In this document: piece by piece, positions 1 to 6,451 of the stretch | Layout of the letters: each line of letters begins with the position of its first letter | Position numbering within the stretch: position 1 is the stretch's first letter | Origin: CAYGDT01 sp964348745 | GTDB lineage: Bacteria > Patescibacteriota > Gracilibacteria > Peribacterales > Peribacteraceae | Assembly (NCBI GenBank): GCA_964348745.1 | Contig: CAYGDT010000068.1 | Location: 1-7,252 of the forward strand | Length of the DNA: 7,252 nucleotides | Reading direction: 5' to 3' | Program-made: the position numbers and the translations under genes | The notes under the pieces: generated by a model | What the model was told of the DNA's origin: nothing | The model's input: only the letters and a program-made list of their open reading frames with translations | The model's database searches: none

Positions 1-1326
1 AAGAAGTATTACGCAGAGTTCAAGAAGCAGCTTGCGGATGTACCGAGTGACAAAAAATTGAAGATAGCAACGATTTACAGCTTCGGCGTGAACGACGAAG
101 ACCTCGACGGAATGATCGACGAAAATCCGGAAGACACGAGTGGGCTGGATGCCAGCTCACGAGATTTTCTGGAGAAAGCCATTATTGATTACAACGCCAT
201 GTTTGGCACATCGTACGATACTTCTTCCGATAAATTTCAAAATTATTACAAGGATGTGAGCGAGCGCGTGAAGAACCGTGAAGTCGATATTCTCCTTGTC
301 GTAAACATGTTCCTGACGGGCTTTGATGCCACGACGCTCAATACCTTATGGGTGGATAAGAATTTGCGATTGCATGGCTTGCTGCAAGCCTTTTCGCGCA
401 CGAATCGCATTCTGAACACTGTGAAAACGTTTGGAAACATTGTGTGCTTCCGTAACTTAGAGAAAGCGACCAATGAATCAATTTCTCTTTTTGGCGATAA
501 GGAAGCCAGCGGTATCGTCCTGTTGAAATCGTATGAAGAGTACTACAACGGTTACAAAGACGTCGACAAGGAAGTCCGTGGCTATGTAAATTTAGTACAG
601 GAACTCCTGGAGAAGTTTCCTGTAGGACAGCGGATTCTAGGTGAGCAAAGTCAAAAAGACTTTATCAGGCTCTATAGTGGGATACTGCGAGTACGTAACA
701 TATTGGTCACCTTTGACGAATTTATCGGTAACGAAATCCTCACCGAACGAGACATACAGGATTACCACAGCATGTACATCGATCTCTACAACGAGTTCCG
801 TAAGGGAGAGGATGGCGAAAAAGAGAACATCAACGATGATATTGTCTTTGAAATGGAGCTAATCAAACAGATAGAAATCAACATCGACTACGTGTTGGCA
901 CTCGTCAAAAAATACCATGAAGACCACTGCAAAGATAAAGAACTGCTAGCTGATATTAACAAGGCCATTGACTCAAGTGTTGAGCTGAGAAACAAGAAAG
1001 AACTTATCAATCAGTTTATTGCCTCTCTTGATATGCATTCATCAGTTGATGATGATTGGCAGGAGTTTGTAGACAAGAGAAAGATTGAGGAGCTGGAACA
1101 AATCATTGCAGATGAAGAACTTGATCACGATGCTACCTACAAGTTCGTGCAAAATGCCTTCCGCAATGGCAGTGTTGCTACAACAGGAACCGCCATTGCA
1201 AAGGTTCTACCGCCCGTTTCACGCTTCTCACCCAGTGGCGAGCGCAGCCAGAAACGCGAGAGTGTTCTCAGCAAGCTTACAAGCTTCTTTGAGAAATTCT
1301 TCGATATTTCCGGAGGGAAACTATAA
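1..1326 (+). CDS. hsdR: Type I restriction enzyme R subunit (HsdR), C-terminal part, 5'-truncated by window edge
   Basis: The reading frame is open from base 1, so the TTG at 58 is not a real start; 441 residues are visible. HsdR is the ATP-dependent translocase and nuclease subunit of type I restriction-modification complexes: it pulls DNA past the HsdM/HsdS core and cuts it. Visible here is the later part of the second RecA-like helicase domain: VDILLVVNMFLTGFDA (about residues 95-110, motif V) and QAFSRTNRI (129-137, motif VI with its arginines), the pattern of EcoR124I-type HsdR. The remaining 300 or so residues are a charged helical C-terminal region, which in that family docks on the methyltransferase. 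The N-terminal nuclease domain and Walker A motif lie outside the window, and so would hsdM and hsdS. The frame is intact to TAA at 1324. The next gene converges on it from the right with a 92-base gap and no obvious terminator. Confidence 0.93.
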   Translation, partial: KKYYAEFKKQLADVPSDKKLKIATIYSFGVNDEDLDGMIDENPEDTSGLDASSRDFLEKAIIDYNAMFGTSYDTSSDKFQNYYKDVSERVKNREVDILLVVNMFLTGFDATTLNTLWVDKNLRLHGLLQAFSRTNRILNTVKTFGNIVCFRNLEKATNESISLFGDKEASGIVLLKSYEEYYNGYKDVDKEVRGYVNLVQELLEKFPVGQRILGEQSQKDFIRLYSGILRVRNILVTFDEFIGNEILTERDIQDYHSMYIDLYNEFRKGEDGEKENINDDIVFEMELIKQIEINIDYVLALVKKYHEDHCKDKELLADINKAIDSSVELRNKKELINQFIASLDMHSSVDDDWQEFVDKRKIEELEQIIADEELDHDATYKFVQNAFRNGSVATTGTAIAKVLPPVSRFSPSGERSQKRESVLSKLTSFFEKFFDISGGKL

Positions 1327-1418
1327 AACCTGCAACAGAATGGATCCATCATTAAAACAATCTTGATGCCTGTGATGTAAGTGATTTCGAGCGACGTAGA
1401 TGCTGTGAATGGCAATGG

Positions 1419-3758
1419 TCATAATTTCTTCTGCTTCTTCCGAGGGTGAAAGTAGATACGGTCTGTGTTATCCGCCATATCCTGAAGAGAAATACAGGCG
1501 TGAACATCGAATTCCTCACGCGAGTGGTGGAATACATCAAAAGGTTCTAGCTCTCGCTTTGAAAGGAGAATGACACGATGCCGATTGTCTTCCTGCACCT
1601 TTTGACACCGTTGAATTTCCTCGGGAGTAAAATCGGAGACCTTCGAGAAAATAATAAAGGGTCTTATCCGCCTATCGGGAAATGCGTCTGCAACCTTTGC
1701 AAGATTCGATACATCGCCATCCGTAATCTCATCCCGAGTTTTGCACTCACCAATACCAAGCTCTTGTCGATTGTCATACTCTTTGCCGAGAATGACGAAA
1801 TCTGTCTCACAGGGTGTAGTGGATGCACCTATAGAGTTAATAGTCATACCAGTCGTGTACAGGATACCGTGAAGAGCCGAGTCAATCTGTTGCAGTGTCA
1901 ACGCGACAGGTATTCCGCCCTCTTGATGATTGTCTCTTCCGAAGAGGCCTGAGCGTCGATATGCCCAATCCCTATCACGTAACTGAGTCGTAATATTGAA
2001 AGTATTACCACAAAACTCACATTCCACTTTTGTCCCCAGCCGATCAATACTCTGCCAAAATTCGAGCTTGCAACGGTCACACTTGAGAGCAAGTCCCGCA
2101 CGGAACACCTCTCTATCCAGAAGATATCTAAATGCATCCTCTGGTTTGAGTTTTGGCGTTTCGCGCTGTTGGATATACAGACCCTCAAAATCAGAGAAAT
2201 GTGTTACGCCATGCACATCGACTTGTCGGATTGTCTGGATAGCTGCACTCCTCGTAAACCATTGATCGGGGCGATATTTTTCAATGAGCTCACGTACTCC
2301 GGTGATTTTAAAAACACGCCCTCCCTGTAGCCCTTCCATTTGCTGAATGAGTTGAGCACCCACCAGTCCGGCAGTGCTCGGCTCCGCCTTCATGCCAAAT
2401 GCTTTGAATATTTCCTGTATTAAAGACCTGACATCAAGTGCTCGCAGTGTGAATTGGTCAGAGATTGTGGTGGTGATGATTCCCAATCCTTGTTGCTGAG
2501 CACGGGCGGCATACCATTCGAAATACGCTTCACTGCCGAAATAATGATTGAGTTCTGGCAGATCAGGTGTCCAGAAAGTCAGATTTTCTTTTCCTGCCCC
2601 ACGCAATGAAGAGATGGAACGGACCGAAATCACTAATTGTTCCGAGTGTGAGCGTGTGTCGGTGTAGAAGGGTTTTTCAAGCATCTGAAAAGTCATTGAC
2701 AGTTTCCCGTATTCCTCAGAGACGGATCCCAAAATAGATTTTTCTTCAAAATGCACATATGGTGGGATGAGGTTCAGGCCATTCCAAACAGCTTCACCCG
2801 CTGAGCACTTGAGCACTTTTTCGCCAAATGGAGAATTATCCGGAATAGCCTCGTGAGATCTATACCAGGTACCAATGCGGCCTTCGTCGCGCTCAACGCT
2901 CTTTCTCTCACGTAGCTTGGGGAGATAGGTATCTTTAATGGGATCAAGCCGAGAAGTATGAGCTGGATCGTAGAACAGGAGGTCAACGCAGGCGGCGCGA
3001 AGATTCCAGAAACTAAACAGGTCAGTAAAATCATGGCATGAGCCGACGTACAGGCCAGGGTGCCCATGGTGATTAGGAAAATGTTCCAGATCCAGCGTCG
3101 TAATTACAGAAGGCGTTAGACGCTCAAAGGCATCGGTGGGCAAAGGAGCATCTTTGCTGAGTTTGATGCGATCTGCCTTGGTTAATTGCTCTATCATCTT
3201 TTCGTAGTTTCTTGATTCTGCAGCTGGTGGAAATGCTCCAAATGTTGCAAGGAACACATCTGCCAAGGGATCCGAATCTTCCCAGCTGTATAATGCCGCT
3301 GAGATTTTTGGCTTTTCCCGATTTTCTATGTACGTCTCGTATACCCGTCGTGCAGGATGATAAATATCCAGAACAGTGGGCAAATTTCCTTTATCTGGTG
3401 CTGCAGTGATAAACAATTCCTTATGATGTTCCAGCCAAGGAATATGAGGGAATTTTTTTATAAATTCTTTTAGCACGACATCGTCTGTAAGAGGGAAAAG
3501 CACATCGACGCGGAAAACGTCGACGAGCTGCTCTGCGAAGCGCTGATCGCCTGTTGGGACTGGAATTATGGGATTGAACCTTCCACCCCAAAAACAATGC
3601 GTGAATCTCCATGCTTTTCTTAAATCATCAAAATTGTCGTCGCGAACACACCATCCGATGCGTAGAGGCCGGTAAGAGGCGTAGACCGATTCCACAACTT
3701 CATCATCCCTTTCCGATGCCGGACAATCAATAGTTTGTACTGTCCAGAGTTGTTCCAC
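1419..3758 (-). CDS. Uncharacterised 779-aa protein with zinc ribbon and PD-(D/E)xK-like nuclease signature; candidate defence nuclease
   Basis: I do not recognise the family. Seen: a long N-terminal region (about 1-540) with no motif I can name, including CFWGGRFNPIIPV (55-67); a four-cysteine zinc-ribbon pattern, C560-x2-C563 and C580-x2-C583; then a restriction-endonuclease-like segment with D653 in TDFVIL and E671-C-K673 after the strand ELGIG, followed by a helix (about 681-693) and the strand RPFIIFS. D plus ExK is the core of the PD-(D/E)xK fold, as in Mrr-like and other DNA-cleaving enzymes. A basic tail (RKKQKK) ends the protein. Inference: a DNA-targeting nuclease acting in defence, given the convergent hsdR next door and the tRNA gene upstream. 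The start is GTG at 3758, the only usual start codon before an upstream in-frame stop, and it lacks a convincing Shine-Dalgarno site. A good site with ATG at 3777 is one base out of frame, so a small frameshift or a coupled leader peptide is possible. Coding status is firm; function is not. Confidence 0.85.
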   Translation of the reverse strand: MEQLWTVQTIDCPASERDDEVVESVYASYRPLRIGWCVRDDNFDDLRKAWRFTHCFWGGRFNPIIPVPTGDQRFAEQLVDVFRVDVLFPLTDDVVLKEFIKKFPHIPWLEHHKELFITAAPDKGNLPTVLDIYHPARRVYETYIENREKPKISAALYSWEDSDPLADVFLATFGAFPPAAESRNYEKMIEQLTKADRIKLSKDAPLPTDAFERLTPSVITTLDLEHFPNHHGHPGLYVGSCHDFTDLFSFWNLRAACVDLLFYDPAHTSRLDPIKDTYLPKLRERKSVERDEGRIGTWYRSHEAIPDNSPFGEKVLKCSAGEAVWNGLNLIPPYVHFEEKSILGSVSEEYGKLSMTFQMLEKPFYTDTRSHSEQLVISVRSISSLRGAGKENLTFWTPDLPELNHYFGSEAYFEWYAARAQQQGLGIITTTISDQFTLRALDVRSLIQEIFKAFGMKAEPSTAGLVGAQLIQQMEGLQGGRVFKITGVRELIEKYRPDQWFTRSAAIQTIRQVDVHGVTHFSDFEGLYIQQRETPKLKPEDAFRYLLDREVFRAGLALKCDRCKLEFWQSIDRLGTKVECEFCGNTFNITTQLRDRDWAYRRSGLFGRDNHQEGGIPVALTLQQIDSALHGILYTTGMTINSIGASTTPCETDFVILGKEYDNRQELGIGECKTRDEITDGDVSNLAKVADAFPDRRIRPFIIFSKVSDFTPEEIQRCQKVQEDNRHRVILLSKRELEPFDVFHHSREEFDVHACISLQDMADNTDRIYFHPRKKQKKL

Positions 3759-3777
3759 AGGGATACTTTTGGTTCAT
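3727..3777 (-). other. 16-codon reading frame with a good ribosome binding site, overlapping the start of the 779-aa gene
   Basis: On the minus strand an AAGGA element (plus-strand 3786-3790) sits 8 bases before ATG at 3777, much the best start signal in this region. The frame reads MNQKYPCGTTLDSTNY and stops at 3727, overlapping the first 32 bases of the long gene in another frame. An in-frame ATG at 3798 would lengthen it by seven residues. It could be a coupled leader peptide that brings ribosomes to the weak GTG at 3758, or the true N-terminus of the long protein separated by a one-base indel. Chance is also possible. Confidence 0.3.
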
Positions 3778-3793
3778 GCTGATTTTCCTTTTC

Positions 3794-3807
3794 TTCATAA
3801 CTATGAA
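3794..3807. promoter_or_regulatory. Perfect dyad TTCATA-AC-TATGAA, possible operator
   Basis: Two 6-base arms are exact inverted complements around a 2-base centre, directly upstream of the ribosome binding site that precedes the 779-aa gene. The position suits a repressor site for this gene. No -35/-10 pair of good quality is visible around it, so the regulatory role is inference. Confidence 0.3.
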
Positions 3808-3873
3808 CGGAACTACGGCTTAATACACCAATGTCTCGATGTCCACCGAGGAACGGATTACAACATGTACTTA

Positions 3874-3910
3874 ACCAAGCGGGTCGCACTGCACGGGTGC
3901 CCCTCTTGGT
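3874..3910. other. 37-base compound hairpin between tRNA-Ala and the 779-aa gene
   Basis: The outer arms ACCAAG (3874-3879) and CTTGGT (3905-3910), middle arms GGG (3881-3883) and CCC (3901-3903), and inner arms GCAC (3886-3889) and GTGC (3897-3900) pair in order around a 7-base loop, with one mismatch and a 2-base bulge: 13 pairs in all. No run of T follows on either strand, so it is not a standard terminator. It could be a processing or termination structure after the tRNA, part of the leader of the 779-aa gene, or a remnant of a recombination site. Confidence 0.4.
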
Positions 3911-3918
3911 CTAGGTTT

Positions 3919-3940
3919 CGGGACGCTTTAGACGCGCCCG
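3919..3940. other. Small GC-rich hairpin directly 3' of tRNA-Ala
   Basis: CGGG-A-CGC and GCG-CCCG pair around a 7-base loop, giving 7 pairs with one bulged A, three bases past the tRNA CCA end on the minus strand. A U-tract is missing, so at most it is an atypical 3' end structure for the tRNA transcript. Confidence 0.3.
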
Positions 3941-3943
3941 TAA

Positions 3944-4020
3944 TGGTGGAGCTGAAGGGAGTCGAACCCTTGACATCCTGCTTGCAAAGCAGGCGCTCTG
4001 GCCAACTGAGCTACAGCCCC
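3944..4020 (-). tRNA. tRNA-Ala(UGC)
   Basis: The 77-base cloverleaf is complete and the CCA end is encoded. Read on the minus strand: acceptor arm GGGGCTG with CAGCTCC, D-arm GCTC/GAGC, anticodon arm CCTGC-TTTGCAA-GCAGG with anticodon TGC, 5-base variable loop, and T-arm AAGGG-TTCGACT-CCCTT. The third acceptor pair is G-U, the main identity element of alanine tRNAs. It decodes GCN alanine codons, mainly GCA and GCG, in translation. Its 3' end faces the 779-aa/hsdR block, the side on which tRNA-targeting integrases usually insert islands. No clear -35/-10 pair is visible upstream. Confidence 0.97.
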
Positions 4021-4080
4021 ACGTATTGGAAGAAAGAACAGAATCGTATGGGAGCGCAGCAGGCGTTTTCTTTATGGCTC

Positions 4081-4097
4081 GTACGCCTACGGCGTAC
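4081..4097. repeat. Short perfect inverted repeat GTACGCC-TAC-GGCGTAC
   Basis: Seven-base arms surround a 3-base centre, between the tRNA fragment and the intact tRNA. No T-run follows on either strand, so a terminator is not supported. Its role is unknown. Confidence 0.4.
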
Positions 4098-4124
4098 TCG
4101 ACCCAACATTCGCTACAGCCCCAC
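4097..4124 (-). pseudogene. Fragment of the 5' end of tRNA-Ala (acceptor strand and start of D-arm)
   Basis: The 13 bases GTGGGGCTGTAGC (4124 down to 4112) are identical to the 5' end of the intact tRNA-Ala plus the two bases before it (4022 down to 4010), 102 bases away. Allowing one gap, similarity continues through GTTGG and GAG of the D-arm. No anticodon or T-arm follows, so it is a relic. It may come from a partial tRNA duplication or from recombination at this locus. Confidence 0.5.
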
Positions 4125-4130
4125 ATGCCA

Positions 4131-4165
4131 ATTATCAGTGATCAACTGTGAATTATCAATTCAAT
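4131..4165. repeat. Degenerate heptanucleotide repeat array (ATTATCA-like units)
   Basis: Five 7-base steps read attatca, gtgatca, actgtga, attatca, attcaat. The first and fourth are identical and resemble the GTTATCA unit repeated at the right edge of the window. It looks like a decayed copy of the same type of short tandem repeat. It lies 25 bases past the stop codon of the 489-aa gene. Confidence 0.5.
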
Positions 4166-4190
4166 ACGCTCTATTTTTTAGAGTTCCTCT

Positions 4191-5660
4191 TTAAAATTCT
4201 TCCCAATCTACTATAACTCCCTCTTCAATTTCAGCTACTTCTACTTCTTCATTCTCAGCTACGTATCCTTCCTCGCCATCTGCACCTTTCGCAAATGAAG
4301 GCACAGGGTGAAAAGAACCTCGTCCGACTTTATCGAAATCATTTCTATCTTCTCTCCTATTCCAAAGTGGCTGCCCCAACAGTAACCGCATTTTTAAAAC
4401 ATCAAGTTTTTCATCTGAGCCCGGGGGTGCATCTGTCGGCTCAACATCATCTTCGGAACAATCTTCCGGTTCGAACTCATCGGCATCCCCATTTTCTCTT
4501 ATCGCATCAAATACAGTTTTTGGGACTCTTGGCGCTGCCGATTTTTTTGCTGATGATTTTAATTTTCTATACTGATGAACGACCATAGGCTCTATAGTTG
4601 TTGGACTGTCTTTGTTATCTTCAAATGATCTGACGATGTCGTCTCTTCCAAGAGCAGCAAGTTCTTTCGCATTATAGCTTATTGCTAAATTAGTATTACT
4701 CGGCGGTGGTGCAGGATCATATGGGTTTCTATCCGGTGGTCTGCTTACAAATGTACCGCTGGGTGTAGATGATTCAACTTTTTCGAGTGCCTCTGGTTCT
4801 ACAACGTATGCCGTTGTAAGGCTTGGTCCTGTGTACTCCCTGATGGGAGTGCTTCTCGCGGTGGGATTCCTGAAACGTATTGCGGCATCCTCTGCTTCCT
4901 CCCTGTCGGCCGAAGCCCCAAGAGCGAAGGCTGGTGCATCCTCTGACTCTTCTGCATCCTCTGACTCTTCTGCATCCTCTGACTCTTCTGCATCCTCTGT
5001 ATCCTCCATGCCGGCCGAAGCTCCGTTAGGAGCGAAGGCTGGTGCATCTTCTGTTTCCTCCTCTTCTAGTGACCCAGAAAGACTGAGTGTACCTAAAGCG
5101 AATCCCGCTTCCGATCGTAGAAGGGGACGAAGTTTTTCTGCATGAATGACGAGTAGCGGTTTGGGGGTTAGTTCCAAAGACAGGTATTGCCCCCGCATGG
5201 TCGTCAATGTTTCAAGTGCTCCACAGATTTCTTCCAAAGGTCGTACGCTTCCGTTTAAAATCGCATGTTTTTGCAACATGCGTGCAAGCAGTTTTATGGG
5301 AATGCTTCCGCCTGCACACATTGCGGCAAGCACCATAAAGGCACGATCCTGTTTCCCGAAGAGGATCGAAAGTTCGTTCTGGTTTTTACCGTGTGATTCG
5401 TTGTCCAGATTGGGAGCTATTGGGAAAAGGGTATTTTCCGGTGCAGGCACGTTGTGTGAACAAAGATACAGAAGATTTGCGATACGAGATCGGATTTCAC
5501 TTTCACTTGTCGTACGCATTTCGTTAAACGTGCTGGCTGCGTTTTCCAGATGCGCGAGTGTCGTGCTATCTGTGCCCAATTCACCTTGTACTGAAGCAAA
5601 GTTCTCAACAATGGGTTTGATACCAACCGGTATTGCCGTTTCCAAAGTACGTCTTACCAC
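4191..5660 (-). CDS. Orphan 489-aa protein: helical N-terminal half, acidic repeat-rich disordered C-terminal half
   Basis: I do not recognise this protein and infer no function. Residues 1-70 and about 100-185 look like helical, folded segments; the second could be a winged-helix-like unit, which is only a guess. From about 198 the chain is acidic and low-complexity: EESEDA-type hexapeptides repeat in tandem at about 221-242, flanked on both sides by copies of EDAPAFA..GASA (205-216 and 241-252). The rest, rich in P, S, D and E, looks disordered, with a basic patch near 355-370 and a very acidic end. There is no signal peptide or membrane segment, so it is probably cytoplasmic. GTG at 5660 is the only usual start after an upstream TAG and lacks a Shine-Dalgarno site; ATG at residue 48 is a possible alternative. 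A promoter candidate lies just upstream, after the terminator of the preceding gene, so it is probably transcribed alone. Confidence 0.75.
   Translation of the reverse strand: MVRRTLETAIPVGIKPIVENFASVQGELGTDSTTLAHLENAASTFNEMRTTSESEIRSRIANLLYLCSHNVPAPENTLFPIAPNLDNESHGKNQNELSILFGKQDRAFMVLAAMCAGGSIPIKLLARMLQKHAILNGSVRPLEEICGALETLTTMRGQYLSLELTPKPLLVIHAEKLRPLLRSEAGFALGTLSLSGSLEEEETEDAPAFAPNGASAGMEDTEDAEESEDAEESEDAEESEDAPAFALGASADREEAEDAAIRFRNPTARSTPIREYTGPSLTTAYVVEPEALEKVESSTPSGTFVSRPPDRNPYDPAPPPSNTNLAISYNAKELAALGRDDIVRSFEDNKDSPTTIEPMVVHQYRKLKSSAKKSAAPRVPKTVFDAIRENGDADEFEPEDCSEDDVEPTDAPPGSDEKLDVLKMRLLLGQPLWNRREDRNDFDKVGRGSFHPVPSFAKGADGEEGYVAENEEVEVAEIEEGVIVDWEEF
4907..5048. repeat. Nested intragenic duplications: 18-bp tandem repeat flanked by a larger direct repeat
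   Basis: The 18-base unit gcatcctctgactcttct occurs three times without change from 4936 to 4989, with a fourth partial copy from 4990. It is bracketed by two similar segments, 4907-4940 and 5012-5048, that both begin cggccgaagc and end ggtgcatc. All units are multiples of three in effect, so copy-number change would lengthen or shorten the acidic region of the 489-aa protein without breaking its frame. The identity of the copies points to recent slippage. Confidence 0.85.
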
Positions 5661-5684
5661 AGGCTTTGCATGCTACGATGTCGT

Positions 5685-5713
5685 ATTATCCCCCGTCAAC
5701 TACTAAGTGTTTA
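5685..5713 (-). promoter_or_regulatory. Candidate sigma-70-type promoter for the 489-aa gene
   Basis: On the minus strand TAAACA (5708-5713, four of six consensus bases) and GATAAT (5685-5690, five of six) are 17 bases apart. Transcription would start near 5678, about 18 bases before the GTG at 5660. A 12-base dyad, TACGA-TG-TCGTA (5674-5685), overlaps the predicted start point and could be an operator. Confidence 0.4.
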
Positions 5714-5727
5714 CTCTGCAGCATCGT

Positions 5728-5763
5728 AAAAACACACCGCCGACCTTGTGGGGTCAACGGTGT
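5728..5763 (-). terminator. Rho-independent terminator of the 156-aa gene
   Basis: The minus-strand RNA forms ACACCGUUGACC paired with GGUCGGCGGUGU, 12 pairs including two G-U, around the 6-base loop CCACAA. G and then five U follow. The two G-U positions would be A-C mismatches in a plus-strand RNA, so the structure works only for minus-strand transcription. It starts 26 bases after the stop codon at 5790. Confidence 0.88.
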
Positions 5764-5789
5764 ATTCGTCGTCGTTTCGGAAGCACTGA

Positions 5790-6260
5790 TTACTTCGTTT
5801 CGAGGCCGTCTTGGACTGCTTCGATAATCGGGAGGGCACCTCGGATATCCCCCCAAGAAGTCTCACAGGCGATCGCCACCATCTGCTCTGCCAGCCCATC
5901 GTTATGGGCAACAACGGCAACATTGATGTAGCCGTACCTCGCAACGAGGGCTGAGAGGGTACGGAGCAGATCAATTCCGCCGGCAGGGGACGCTTCTGGC
6001 TGGGCAGCGGGCGTCTCTGCCTTGGCGGCTTTGTTGGGCTTGCGCCCGGGTGGTCGCCCAGCTTTTTTCTTGGCTTTAGCACCACCGCCGGCTTTTTTCA
6101 ACGTCGCTTTGACGTTGTAGAAGGTCGCGGTGGTGATATGAACGCCTTGAGCCGCGAGTGTCGCAATCGCTTCTTTTGCCTTCGCTTTTGGATTGCCCGC
6201 CAAGTACTGGCGGACAATCTCGCTCTTGTTCGGCCCCTTGGGGCCCTTCTTCTTTGCCAT
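5790..6260 (-). CDS. Small basic putative DNA-binding protein (HTH-like N-terminus, AT-hook-like linker)
   Basis: The 156 residues split into three parts. Residues 1-55 are basic and predicted helical (KGPNKSEIVRQYLAGNP, then a helix-turn-helix-like stretch ending TATFYNVKATLKK). Residues 56-92 are a K/A/P-rich linker with AGRPPGRKP (67-75), resembling an AT-hook. Residues 93-156 form a compact helical domain. The N-terminal style recalls small MAKKKGPNKS-type proteins I associate with planctomycetes, but I cannot verify that. Inferred role: nucleic-acid binding, possibly chromatin-like or regulatory. The start is secure: ATG at 6260 with AAGGAG (6268-6273) 7 bases upstream, the best ribosome binding site in the window. 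The gene is visibly GC-richer than its neighbours, with many alanine and lysine codons, and may have been acquired. It has its own promoter, a long structured leader and a terminator, so it is a single-gene unit. Confidence 0.88.
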   Translation of the reverse strand: MAKKKGPKGPNKSEIVRQYLAGNPKAKAKEAIATLAAQGVHITTATFYNVKATLKKAGGGAKAKKKAGRPPGRKPNKAAKAETPAAQPEASPAGGIDLLRTLSALVARYGYINVAVVAHNDGLAEQMVAIACETSWGDIRGALPIIEAVQDGLETK

Positions 6261-6446
6261 GATCTGGCTCCTTTTTGTGCTTCCCGACGACTCCTCCCCC
6301 CTTTGCGCTTACGCACTTAGAAAAGTGGAGAAGCGGGAATGTTCGAACGTCCGATGCTCAGCCCAATGCCGAGCACCACGAAAGTCTCCCTATCAAGAGG
6401 GAGGAGTGTTGGGAAAAAACGGTGTTGTAAAGGAGCACAGGAAAGC
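6261..6446 (-). promoter_or_regulatory. Long structured mRNA leader with possible ribosome-binding-site sequestration
   Basis: From the predicted start near 6446 to the ATG is about 185 bases. In the minus-strand RNA GCUCCUUU (6436-6429) is exactly complementary to AAAGGAGC (6274-6267), which contains the ribosome binding site. Nested inside, UUCCC (6415-6411) can pair with GGGAA (6285-6281), and ACUCCUCCCUC (6407-6397) with GGGGGAGGAGU (6300-6290), 11 pairs with one G-U. A competing local hairpin, CUCCCU/AGGGAG (6386-6403), uses part of the last segment. Two further hairpins lie inside, at 6355-6375 (8 pairs) and 6304-6315 (4 pairs). The layout resembles a translational on/off switch. I match it to no known riboswitch class; a 6S-like free RNA is a less likely alternative. 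The whole stretch holds no credible gene. Confidence 0.5.
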
Positions 6447-6451
6447 AGGAT

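Noticed and set aside
1327..1418. Terminator between the convergent hsdR and 779-aa genes
   Set aside because: No stem with an adjacent T-run is visible on either strand in the 92-base gap.
1578..1952. 124-codon plus-strand frame opposite the 779-aa gene
   Set aside because: It lies wholly antisense to a long intact gene and has no recognisable motif.
3874..3910. Integron attC-like site
   Set aside because: The hairpin arms do not carry the GTTRRRY/RYYYAAC core boxes and no integrase is seen.
4081..4097. Anticodon-arm-like hairpin with loop CCGTAGG next to the tRNA fragment
   Set aside because: The base before the GTA triplet is C rather than the U required at position 33, and no T-arm follows, so it is not a tRNA-Tyr.
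3911..4126. 71-codon minus-strand frame and the plus-strand frame at 3769-4194 across the same region
   Set aside because: Both read through the tRNA gene; peptides such as GCSSVGQSACFASRMSRVRLPSAP and MVELKGVEPLTSCLQSRRSG are familiar false translations of tRNA-Ala.
4831..5145. Serine/alanine-rich 104-codon frame opposite the acidic repeats
   Set aside because: It is the antisense shadow of the tandem repeat in the 489-aa gene; low-complexity repeats leave several frames open.
5711..6085. 124-codon frame overlapping the 156-aa gene on the same strand
   Set aside because: It covers the clear terminator and lacks a start signal, while the overlapped frame has a strong ribosome binding site and promoter.
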